This document shows positions 46,601-59,700 of a stretch of DNA of 64,000 bases, piece after piece. The position numbers and the translations under genes were made by a program. The stretch comes from Anolis sagrei (taxonomy: Eukaryota; Chordata; Lepidosauria; Squamata; Anolidae), in assembly GCF_037176765.1 (NCBI RefSeq), contig NC_090022.1, positions 75,269,209-75,333,208 on the forward strand, given 5' to 3'. A model generated the notes under the pieces. It did not search any database. It saw only the letters and a program-made list of their open reading frames with translations, and was not told where the DNA came from. Each line of letters opens with the position of its first letter. Within the stretch, counting starts at the first letter, position 1.

Positions 46601-47441
46601 AATAATGATTCCATAGAAGGTTAATAAAAGTTTACTTCAACATCTGTCCACTAGTAACAGTAGTAACAGCAGCAGCAGTAGTAATAATAATATCTATTTT
46701 AATAACAAACAATTTTCTTTTCTTCTCAACATTTGTACTCCTACTGCTAATGTTTAAGCACGGAAGGTTCAGCATGTCCATGATATATCCTACGTCAAAA
46801 CCATTCAGTTATTTTTTTCAAACTCATTTTATTCTAAGATATATGTTGTTCTTAATATGTATGAAAGACTAGCTTATCAATTAGTAATAATTAATTAGTA
46901 ATAATTAGTAATAAATGTGCTGCATTATTTCTGTTGTTTTAATATGGTTTCATTATGTTACTTCCATCCATTATTTCATTGACTATTTCCCTACTAATTT
47001 ATTATGTAAAGCTCAGATAATTTTGGTTGTCAAATGGTTTTCAAGTGCAGTTAGTTCATCTGCAATGCAAATTTTATTATTAGGTAAATTGGTGGTTCTT
47101 AAATTCTAAAAAAGAGTAACTTAAATCTATTCTGTGTCAGAATTTAATGGAATCCTTTGCCATTCAAGGTACTGGCAGCCATTCTGAATACTGGCAGGCA
47201 TGTTCTAATCTGTCTGATTTTATCCACACAGTCAGGCATACAGGTTCAGATTTTCAAGGAGAGAGATTATTTGAATTATTTGAGGCTTTTTGAATCCCTG
47301 TATCATGCTGCTTATGTTTTTTTCACAAGGTGATTAATGAATATAATTATACAATATTGGCATCTACTTATTTTGCATTCTTTTCTTTTCTAGGCTATTG
47401 AGAATGTTTATTCTGCTTCTGACCATAAGGTATTCTTCTAC

Positions 47442-47482
<41 letters not shown>

Positions 47483-47688
47483 GAATTACAACAAGATGAG
47501 TCCACAGCAGACAAGATCACTCTGCTGGCTGTTGTACTGGATCACACATTGGACACTTCCCAAGTGTCTAGGACTGTGTGATGTATCGGCGAATAATGCG
47601 TGCAGATCCCAGTAAGGTGGCCTTCTGCAGCTGGCAGATAGTAATTTTGTCAGCGCAGATTGTGTTTAAGTGCACGCCAAGGTCATTA

Positions 47689-47725
<37 letters not shown>

Positions 47726-50700
47726 GCAGACTTATAAATATATATTATATATTTATAACTCTGCATATCAGGGGATCTTCAGCCAAGGGATCTGCTATAC
47801 AGGAATGGCTGGAAGAAATGATAAAATTCTCTTTGCTTAGGCATCATTATGTGCACCCAAGTGATGTGCTTTGATGTTGTGATGCTAATTTTTTTGTGAT
47901 GCTAATTTTTTTTCCATATAATTTTTATTGAAAACATATGAGGAACGAGGTATATATGAGGTACAAGGGTGTATATAGAACAGGGGCATGTTTAATATTT
48001 TGCATTTTTAATGTCTTACTTTTGGTATAAATGTGTATTTGTTTTGGGATTTGGGTGAGATGGGTATTTACTTACATTTGTTGTACAAGATCGAATGTTT
48101 TCTGATTTTGTTGTTCGCCACCCTGAGTCCTTCAGGGAGACAGGACAGTATATAAATAAAGTTTTATTATTATATTCTTCTATGCAGGTTCTGCAGTAGC
48201 TATTTGCCACTTAAACTATGTTTTTAAACATGTTAAAATAGATCGACATTTGTTTTGTTATGTTATGTGGTACCAATTTTTCAAATTTCAGAAATCTGAA
48301 ACTATTCTTAATGGTAGAAAAATGTGTTCTGTTTTAGTAGTCAGTGGTAAAAATCTGTCACATACAGATACTAGGAATTCTCTTTGCAGTAGATAGACAT
48401 GTGTGTATGTAAAATATAAAAAAATGATTTATGTAGTTCTCCAGATTGAAAACATAACAATAATTTGCTCCAGGAACAAATTCTTGTTTTAACCACTGGA
48501 CATATTTTAGTCTGTGGTAAATACTGACGGTTGGTGGGGACAAGGGAGAGGGCCTTCTTGGTGGTGGAACTCCCTTGCTAAGGAGATCAGACAGGCTCCC
48601 ACCTTGTCCTCCTTTCAGAGGGAATTAAAAATCTGGATGTTCTGTTGTGCTCTTGATTAGGCAGTTCACCAGAAAACTATCCTGCCCCTACTTCTGCACC
48701 TCATTTTGGCCCTTTTATCAGCCACCTCGACATTTCCAACAATAGTATCCCCAGCCCTTGTTCATTTGATTTCGGCACTTTCCATGGACTCGTTTTATAA
48801 ATTTTGCACTCATTGAGCCTGAACTCAGCTATGTTCCCTTTTTTTCCAGCCATATTGTTTTATGATGTTGTTTTATGACTCTGTTGTTTTATGATTTTAT
48901 TGATTGATTTTAATTATGCCTCTGTTTTATCTGTAATCTTTGGGCATATCCCTTTGTAAGCCGCCCCGAGTTCCCTAGGGGAGATAGTAGTGGGGTATAA
49001 AAATAAAGTTGCTTATTTACTAAAGCATGATCCCTAGAACTTTGTTATTTTCAAAGCAAACTGAAACATGTTTTGTTTAGAATCTTGTCAAACAGCACAT
49101 TATGTGGTGTGGAGGCCTGCTCAGTCTTCAGTTTGCTTGCTTGTCTATTCCTTGTTCTTCTGTCTTGCTTGACATTAGCTTTTGTGTAATCAGATGTTGT
49201 TTTATTTCCAAAAGGTTCTTGATCTGATAGTGCTGTTCCTAATGTATGCTACAAATTCAAAGATTAAGAAGCAAATTGAAAGAGTGATGAGAAACAAGAT
49301 TCGGTCAGGTTGCCTGCGAGAGCAGCTGCTGCGGAGTGCCTTCCGATACCATCCACTTGTGAGTACTTCAGCTGCTGGCAGCCATTCTGCATATTGGCAG
49401 GCATGCTCCAATCTGTCTGATTTTTTCCACACAGTCAGGCACACAGGTTCAGATTTTCAAGGAGAAAGATTATTAGCATAAAGTAGGCAATACAGGTAGA
49501 GTATCCCTTATCTGAAATGCTTGGGACCAGAAGTGTTTTGGATTTTGGAATCCCTGTATTTGGATATACGCACCTAACGTATATGCATAGATGCATTCCT
49601 GTATTTGCATATACGCACTTAATCTTAGATATGGGACCCAAGTCTTTACATGAAACCCATTTATGCACATCTTGTACACACAGCCTGAAGGCAATTTTAT
49701 ACAACATTTTAAATAATTTTATGCATGAAACCAATTTTGTGTGCATTGAACTACTCGTTTACATTTTGGATCTGTATATGGAGACAACCACAGTAATTCC
49801 TTTACTTCTTAAGTTGAAGAATGTGGCAGCAAAAGAAATACATTTAGGTGCATTTCCTGAGCTAATTGAACAGACCACTTACGAGAATAAGGCAGGGTTA
49901 TTGTTTGTCTTCTCCTTTCCTAGCCATTTTAGGTTGTTGACATCTGCTAATCTTTATGAACTGGTCTACTGTTTTCCTAATTAATCTCTCTGATTATGCT
50001 AAAGTGCTTTCAACTTATCTTGGCAACAAGTTGCAGAATACGATAGGCATATTCACACAACAGATTTATTTATTTATTTACCCTATTTATACCCCACCTT
50101 TCCTTACCCTGAAGGGGACTCACGGCGGCTTACATATAGGCAATTATTCAATGCCTTAAAACACATACAATTCCGATAACATTAAAATTGAAGTTAAATT
50201 AAAATTAATACATATTAAACATTTCAAAACATTACATTCAATCTTAAAACCACACCATGATATTATAGTACTACCATTCCACTTTAACTACTATGTTTTC
50301 ATCCTGTGGGATCCTAGACTTTGTATTTTGGTCAGAGGCACTGAAGGAGCTCCCTGGCTAAGTGTTCTAAAGTCCCCTCCCTAAAATGCAAATCCGATGA
50401 TTCCATAGCAGTGACAGATAAAATGGGATTATAATGTTGTAATCGTGTACTGTGAACACGCTCCTGATCTTGGGTCAACAGATGGGAATTTGAAAGGATA
50501 TGTGTCTGAAGCCACTTTTGTTCTTGTTCTTGTTCTGTTTTCATGCAGGTTATGAGAGATCTCTTTCCAGCCATCCTGTCACTGGCTGAGGTTTTTGTAC
50601 ATTCAGCAGACTCCTGTATTGTCTCCTTTGGTAGCTGTATGTACAAGCAAGCATTTGCGGCCTTTGATGCTTATTGCCAGCAGGTATCATTATGCAGTTC

Positions 50701-53700
50701 TGTTTTCTGCTTGGTTTAAACATGTGCACACATTTCCTTAGAAGTAACACTCTTTATGTGAAGCTCTGTAGCTATTGACTCTTTCCAGAGAACCAAGAAA
50801 ACTAGTGTTCAGAGTAGTATTATACCATGATGAGCGCTGTTTAAATTGAGTTTTTAAGTTTGTTGTTCAATACGTCTATATGTTTTTTCAACTGTATTTT
50901 AAAGTTGTGTTTTATCTTATGTTCTGTTTTTGGCACTTGGTGCCGTGTGTAAGCTACCCTGAGTCCCTTCAGGGAGATGGTGGCGGAATACAAAAATAAA
51001 GTTATTATTATTATTATTATCCTAAACACTCCTCATTTTTCCTGATTTTAGAAGGTAAGCAGGATCAGAAATATATTGTTGAAGGCTTTCATGGCCAGAA
51101 TCACTGGGATGTTGTGTGGTTTCTGGCCTATATAGTCATGTTCTAGCAGCATTTTATCCTGACGTTTCATCTGCATCTGTGACTGGCATCTTCAAGACAT
51201 GACACCCCAGGGTCAGAATTGGTCGGTATATAGACTGCCATATGTGCCCAAATAGTTCTAGAAACACTTGAAAGCCTTTGCTGTCAGTGAGAACTGACAA
51301 TATTAGACTATATGGGCCAGTGATCTGACTCAAGATAAAGCAACTTCTTATACTATAATAGCTTCTTCCTGAGTCCCACCAATTTCTTCCAAAGCTAGAA
51401 GTTTCTTCAACAGCATCTGCACTTTGAACATTCCCTTTCTGTGTCTATTTCCTTCAGGAGATTGTGGGTGCCTTGGTTACTCATGCATGTGGTGGCAATA
51501 GTGAGGAAGTAGATGTCGCTCTGGATATGCTCACTGACCTGGTGTCTCTTCATACCTCTTCAGTGGTTCCTTATGGAGTCTTTCTGAAGGTAAGCATAGG
51601 CAAGAGCGGGAGCTTAGTCCCTGATACCATTAGTTTAAGAATATCTCGTAGTCAAGCAGTGTAATGAATATGAGGGGTTTGGTGAGAAGAGAAAACAATC
51701 CACTTTGTTGTTTGTTTTTTAAAAAAAGATTCTCACGAATCTTAAATTTATCCTCAAGTCACCTTAGTTTATAGTAATCTACAAGCAACAAGTAATTACA
51801 GGAATAAGATCATTCCCATTTCTATTAAACCTGAAATAAATCTGGGAATGAGCAAACAGAAAGTATAGGAGGAGACAAGGTATTATTGGAAAGTAACAAT
51901 GTGTGTGTGCAAATTTGAACACAAGATTGATTCCTTGAGAAAGAGATTTCAGTTGCTAGATAAGAAGTTTTGCCGATAACAGTTCTGTATGCATTTGGCC
52001 AATATTGTTTCTTATAAGGTTGAAAGGGAAACATGCTGTAGTTACTTATGTGTATTGTTGTTGCCTTCAAGTCATTTCTGCCTTATTGTAACCCTAAGAC
52101 AAATCTACCACAGGGTTTCCTTGGCAAGGTTTGTTCAAATGGAATTTGCTTTCCTCTGAGACAGAAAGAGTGTGACTGGGCCAAGGTTATCCAGTGATTT
52201 TTTTTGGCTGAGTAGGGATGTGAGCCCTAATCTCTAGAATTGTAGTTCAGTGATGAAACCATTACCCCATACTGGCTCACTAAAAGCTTAGATGATCTTC
52301 AAAGCCCTTCCATCTCTCTAATTACATATGTTTGAGATTCTTGCTATGAAAAACAAGAAAAGTGAGAAGACAAGATGATAGAATATTTATTTATTTATCG
52401 AGTCATCAGCAACCAGTCAGTTATATTACATTTCTAACAGAACAAAGCAAACAAACAGACAAAATACAAAATACAGAATACAAAATTTGTGAGTTTGGTA
52501 GTCGATTAAATGTCCTTTGACCAGTATCTGGCCACTTGGAATGCTTCTGGTGTTGCTGCAAGAAGGTCCTCCATGGTGCATGTGGCAGGGCTCAGGTTGC
52601 ATTGCAGCAGGTGGTCAGCGGTTTGCTCTTCTCCACACTCGCATGTCATGGATTCCACTTTTTAGCCCCATTTCTGAAGGTTGGCTCTGCATCTCGTGGT
52701 GCCAGAGCGCAGTCTGTTCAGCGCCTTCCAAGCCGCCCAGTCTTCTGTGTGCCCAGGGGGGAGTCTCTCATTTGGTATCAGCCATTGGTTGAGGTTCTGG
52801 GTTTGAGTCTGCCACTTTTGGATTCTCGCTTGATGAGGTGTTCCATCGAGTGTCTCTGTAGATCTTAGAAAACTATTTCTAGATTTAAGTCGTTGACATG
52901 CTGGCTGATACCCAAACAGGAGATGAGCTGGAGATGTCTCTGCCTTGGTCCTTTCACTATTGGCTGCCACTTCCCGGCGGATGTCAGGTGGTGCAATACC
53001 GGATAAGCAGTGTAATTTCTCCAGTGGTGTGGGGCGCAGACACCCTGTAATAATGCGGCATGTCTCATTAAGAGCCACATCTCCTGTTTTAGCGTGGTGA
53101 GATCTGTTCCACACTGGGCATGCATACTCAGCAGCAGAGTAGCACAGCGCAAGGGCAGATGTCTTCACTGTATCTGGTTGTGATCCCCAGAATATAGAAT
53201 ATAGAAGGTACAGTTAAAATACAGTAGATACGGTTTGTGTGGGAGTATATAAGAAGGGAAGATTTTTTTCTTCTTTTCTTAGAAACCCTGTGGTCTGTTA
53301 ACATTTTTTAGCTTGTGAAAAAATGACAACTGAGCCAAACCTAGCCTCTCTTAAGTAACCTTGAGCATGCACTTGTATATATGAATATAAGAAGTGATTT
53401 GCTGAATCTGACCAAGGTCCACCCAGATTGGCACTCTTTGGAAGAACCTCAGCAATTGGCAGACTCTTGCTGATCCAATACAAATTGGCAAATGGCCTAA
53501 TTTCATACCACTTCTGCTTAGAGGAAACCTGTATAGGTATTCCAATTCTTCTCTTGCAGTACTTTTATATTCTTATATCAGAATATAAGATTAAGATTTT
53601 AAGTGTTTTGCCTCATTTGACTTCTCTCTTTTTAGAGCATTTTAGACTACATGGATAATCTAAGTCCACAGCAGATCCGCAAACTATTCCACATACTTAG

Positions 53701-56700
53701 TGTGCTGGCGTTCAGCCAAGGGCACAGAAGCAGCCACATTCAGGTGAGGGCAAATACAGCCTAGCCAATGAAAGTGTCTTGGATATTGCCTGTCAAAATA
53801 AATGTAATCTGCCATAACTAATAAAGGAGTTCACTTTAAATCATTGTTTATTTTGTAGGAATTCTTGTGACACATTACATATTTATGCGTAAGCACTGCT
53901 TTGCATTTTTAAACAATTCTGCATTACATTTTCATAGTTTTTATTTTTGTGGACTTGCTCTAGTTGTAATTTCTAATCTCTGAAGTTTGTACATTATGTT
54001 TCCACCCCTGCTTGAATGAAACAAGCCTTTCGCTTACTAGCATAGTATTTATTTTCTCTTTCCCAAATCTTACAACAGTTATCCCTGCCAAATGTTGGAG
54101 AAGTCATGCTATTTTGTTTTCTCTGAAGGATGATTTGGTAGTAGCAGGAAACATTTCTCAATCACTCCCTGATACATTTACAGATAAGAAGGAGTAGACA
54201 TATTTAATTTTGCGTGTGCTGCTTCTCTTCTTTAAGATTCCCATGTAAATCCATGACATGAAATGTTTACTACTGGATGAGAATTTTTTAATGCTGACAT
54301 CTTATTCCCTCTTTTTCTATGCAGGATGATATACATATGGTGATTAGAAAGCAACTCTCCAGCACTATTCCCAAATATAGGCGCATTGGAATTATTGGTG
54401 CAGTTACCATGGTGGGCAGCATGGCAGCAAAGAGGTGAGCCAGTGGCGTCAGGTTGACACAGAGAAACCTGGAGTTGGAAGAGACCACAAGGCCACCCAG
54501 TCCAGCCCCGTTATGCCATGCAGGAACACACAATCAAGGCACTTCTCTTCTGGGTGCAAAAAAAGGCAGTGCCACTTGATAGCAGTGCTGTAAAAGCTCA
54601 AGGATATACAGTTATTTTGGAAAATCGTTTTCAAAAGAGACAGTATAATGTGTCCTTCCTGCTATAGTCTATCAGGTTTTCATCAAAGCTGGTGCTCCTA
54701 AGAAGCTTTAGAAAATAGGAACAGGATCTATGACTGTGTTATTCGTGTAAAGAAGTAGATATAAGAAATACTGAGAGAGGATGTTCCAGACCTTGCACAT
54801 TTCTGCCAAAATGATACAGATGCTATTTAATATAATTTGCACTATATTTTTATGTACTGTATTTATACCCCGCCCTTCTCATCCCCAAAAGGGGACTCAG
54901 GGTGGCTTACAAACTATGGCACTAATTCATTGCAAGATTCAGACAATAAAAATATCAGTAAAACACAATATTATAAAGCTGTAAAAATATACATGTCAAT
55001 TAAAATAGTCTTTCAAATGTTTAAAAAATATCAAACATATCAAACATCTAGCAATACACAAGCAATATACTTTGCTTGTGAAAAATTATACCTCACAAAA
55101 GATGGGATTTGGAAAACATCCAAGGGACATACCAAAATGTTTTTTATAGATTTGGGGGCACTTAAGCAGGTAGGATGCTTTTGAGGGTTTTTTTTTTAAT
55201 TATTAAATAATATTTTGTTTGTAAAAATCTCTGTCCAAACTGCATACAAAAATAAGATGCTGCCAGTAAGATTGTGTTATTTCACTTGATATGGTTTCGT
55301 TAAGCAATAGCATTTTAGTGGGGGGCAGTAAGGTTGTAATGTAAAGAGATCTTCATAAGTCTTTCTATCCCTCTGGCTTTAGAATCCGCCAGGAACATTA
55401 CTGTGGAATTGTAATGGCTATGTGGGCATGAAGATGTACTGTATTGTGATCAGTGAGATATAAAGATAAATGTATTATGTTTAATACATTTGTATTTGTG
55501 AGGGATCCTTAGAGCAATCTTTCTCCTTGGACCAAGGGCAAAATAAGAAAGGGCAAATACAGTTGCTCAGCTATATGACATCAAATTAATGTATATCCAA
55601 TTTGATTTCAGAAATAAAGAAAATGGGCAGATACTGGAACAGGCACAGCTGAGCAAGGAGCATTGTAGACAGGCAAGTCTATGGATAATTGCAAGACAGG
55701 TATTTGCTGTATAGCCTGAGGAAAGGGGGGTGTATCCATTTATAAATTTTGGGAGATAAGAGAAAAATCGAGGCATATTTAGGAATGGGGAAGAATTCTT
55801 GTATGAGTTCTGTTAACATACTTTTCCCTGTCACATCAAAAGTAATAGGACTGAAAAGAGGTTTCTTGGATGAATTCTCTCTTTTGATACAGATATAGCT
55901 TTTCTTTGTTTATTGTCTTTATTGGAAGTTTGTGTGTGTGTCGGTTTGTTGCATGTTACAGCGTACATTCATCCAAAGACTATGGCCTACCTCACACTGT
56001 GAGGCCTTCTCACAGACTGAGACCTTTCTTCCACTGAGGTTTACCTCAGACTGACAGCTGCTCAGCTATAGGCACACCTGCTTATATTGAACTGCAACTT
56101 TTGCTAAATCATTGCAACCATTTAAACCTTTCAGTGCTTGACTCACATTTTTGTAATTAAAAATACCTAGTTAATTTTTAATATTTCTGACAATATCCTG
56201 GTAATTGTCATGTGTTTTTACAGATCACATCTTTACTGGAGCTAGTGTGCTCCTCCTGTGGGCAGATTCCCCAAGCCTTGGCTCTTTACTATGACGAACT
56301 TGCTAACCTGATCCAGAAAGGGAATATGGACTTGCAAATCCTGGTAGGATCCACTGCTATTGATCTCTATTTGTTTAATTATTAATATAGCACAATAAAC
56401 AGTCCTTTAAAATTCCCTTGGTGTCTTGGATGAAATTATTCCTAGCAAGTGATCTCAATATAGTTTTTCAATTTAATGTTCCTATAATACGCAGTCATAA
56501 TTAGGTCCTCACAATCTCTGTAAGTTTCTGGAGAAAAATGTGTCCACATACAGATAAGTTGGTATAGGATTTTCCCAAAATATCAAAATGAAATCTTAGG
56601 TATCATTTAATTTTTGTTTTAAATAGTGCTGTGAGTTCATGTTGTGGTTTCCTGTAGCACAATGTTTTGCAAACAGGTCTAAAAACCACAATTCGGTCTC

Positions 56701-59700
56701 AACCTATTTCTCAGTGCTGCAGATTCCCCGCTTGCTTGACTGTTCTGACCCAAGGCTGGGCAGTGATCTTATAGTTCAGATATGAGTAAGATGTGGATCA
56801 TAGAACCCCACAAGGGTTAAAAATAATGTTTTGGCAAAAAGTTCCCTTTTTGGACAAGAAAGTGACTTCCACTCACTTTCTGTTGCCAGAAAAGCCTTCT
56901 CTCTGGCCCAAAATGATCCAGAGAGCCCTCCCAAAATAGCAAAAATGCCTCTTTTTTTCCTCTTTTTAGGACTGGATTGGGAGCACTGTTGTGAAGGACT
57001 TTGAGGCGGATTTTGTGACAGATCTTGTCCTTATAGAGGACAGGTATTTCAAAAAATATCTTTACTTTTATTTTTTTTACTTTATTTTATTATTATTTTA
57101 GGTTATTTTATTTTTACTCTATTAATTATTATTGTTAGTAAAAATAATTAAATAAATTATGATGGAGATAGGCTTGACTTGACATTCTCTTTTCTCTACA
57201 GTGCTTTCATGTTCCCAGTGAAGGCCCTATATTGCTTAGAAGACGAAGAAAGTGAGGCAACAATTGCTATTAACTTGTTGCCCCTTGTGTCCCAGAGCTA
57301 TTTGAACAAGCATGTGGATGAAGTAACAGCTAAAAGTAAGGAAAAAAGGTAAGCAATGCTTCTCTGTTTCTATTGAAATTAATAGAATATGTTAAGCATG
57401 GAAGAAAAGTGACTTCTAATGTGGAATCTTGTAACAGATGTAGAATCATGGGGATCCTCATTTCCATCATTACACAGAAAGAGTTTGATTTCATAGTCAA
57501 TATGAAGAAAATACACAGGCAATTCTGCTAAATTTTAGAATGAAGAGAAGACTGGGGCAGGTGTCCCGATTTATGCCTTCCCAATTCAGGTTCAAGTTTC
57601 TGACTATGGTTTGCAATCCCTAGTCCCCTATTTCACTGAATATATTCTCCATATTAGGTCAGCCCTTTGGGAATGTAAAATCAAAGGGCTCTTCCACACA
57701 GCCCTATATTGTGGAATATTAAGGCAGGAAATCCCACAGTATCTGCTTTGAACTGGGTTATCTGAGTTCACACTGCCATATAATCCAGTTTGAAGCAGAT
57801 AATGTGGGATTGTATTCAGCTGTGTGGAAAGGGCCTGAGATTTCAAATCTGCAAAGTAATTTGAATTATGTGACCAGAAAAAGTTATGGGAACATAGAAA
57901 GCTAATTTATAACAAGTCATATGTTTAGTTTGTTTAGCTTAGCGTTATATTAATAGACTTCCACCATCTCCTCCAGGTTTAAGAAAGAAGTATATCTCAG
58001 CCTTAACTGCATATTCCGGGGACTGAACTGGAGGCCTTCTACGTGCAAAGCCACAGTGGTTCTCAACCTGTGGGTCCCCAGATGTTTTCGCCTTCAACTC
58101 CCAGGAATCCTAACAGCTGGTAAACTGGCAGGGATTTCTGGGAGTTGTAGGCCAAAACACCTGGGGACCAACAGGTTGAGAACCATTGCTTTAGATGTTA
58201 TTGGACTTCCCATAATCCTTCTCCATTATTAAGGCAGTGAAGATGTAAATTGAAAATATCTGACAGAGCTCAGTTGCCTACCTTTGCTACAATCTTCTAA
58301 CAATATTATATCCTGGCACATTTCCTTTCAGTATACTCACAAGTTTCTTCTCTCTCTAGGATTGTATCTTCGGTGTGCTTGTCACCATTCTTTCGGCTGT
58401 TGAGGCTCTGCATATCAGAACTGAACAATGGGAACTTGGAGGATATTGATGCCTTATTAGGTACAAGATGCAGACAGTTAGCTCTGGATGATGTGGGTCA
58501 TCCTATAATCTCTTTCAAATACTGAAATGTTGCAGCTGAGGCTGCAATATTATGTTGAGGCAGAACAAAGTTATGAATTGGATATTTATATTTTATTTAC
58601 TCTTTGGACTTTTATCTACACCTCTAACGTTCTGTCGTAGACTGATACTTTTGCCTTAATAATTCTGCCATCCAGTCATGACAGTTTTCAGCTGTCATGA
58701 AAATAAAATTAAACTCTATGTTCTTTGGGCATGAAATGATACTAACTACTATGTGCAGGTACAATAGATGAGATGTGATATGAGTTGTTTCTTCTAACTT
58801 TTTGTCTTACAGTATGCCCTTTATATCTGACCAACCTGGAAATAGGAGGAAAGTTAGAATCGTCGTCTAAGGAAGAGCGAGAATTCCTCTGTACTCTCTT
58901 CTTTCATGCACTAAACTGGTTTCGTGAGGTAAGAAGTACTTTCAAAGGGTAGCATCCTATAATGTTGCCCCTCTGTACCTCTTCAATGCCTGATTGGTAA
59001 GTTAGGTGATTGACTGTGATTTGGGAAGCACTACATCCTTGAATGCCCTATTGGAAGTGTTTTTTTACTTCAGTCGACATGTACAGACTTTCTTCCATAT
59101 CCACGGATTCTGCATCAATGGAATCAGTCACTCTTTTCAACTTATTCAAAATATATATATCAAAAAGCGAACTTTGAGCTTCTGGTGAAGAAAATGGAGC
59201 TGTGAGCAGTGTCTCGGCAAGTTGACAGAGCACTGGGACGTCTCTGAAGGTTTATTGACCATAGAGCACTGTACTGTGTGGCATAGATTATACAGTCATT
59301 TAGGAAAATGTAAATTATTAAGGCTGTATCAGCAGATGCAAATGCCTCTGTTCTTTAGTGTAAGCTGGCAAGTATTATTATTTTTTTAATGGGAGTCATA
59401 TTTGGGACTAAGCAAAGGCTGAAGGAGAAATTTCCTCACTGCAGAAGTACACAACTTGTGGCTCTCAGCTCTTGCGTGTAGGGACCCTGGAGTTGCGGGG
59501 ACCTCCTACACACCTTTTCACTGATCATTTTGGTGACATTGAGAAGAAAACCACAATGTTTCCGGACTAATGATTACCCACAATTGGCTGCAGCAGCTAT
59601 CTCTGTGTCAGTGATGGGCGAATGGATGTTCACTGGGATGGAAGGAAAGAGTGTGAGTACAAGGAGGGAAAGGTAGGGGAGAAAAGGAGGATGGCCTTCT

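Noticed and set aside
47439-47482. CRISPR-like array of short repeats
   Set aside because: Pure (ATT)n microsatellite without spacers, in a vertebrate intron.
49517-49984. 155-codon frame after FANCD2 exon 15
   Set aside because: Runs through a DNA-transposon-derived repeat and has no recognisable domain.
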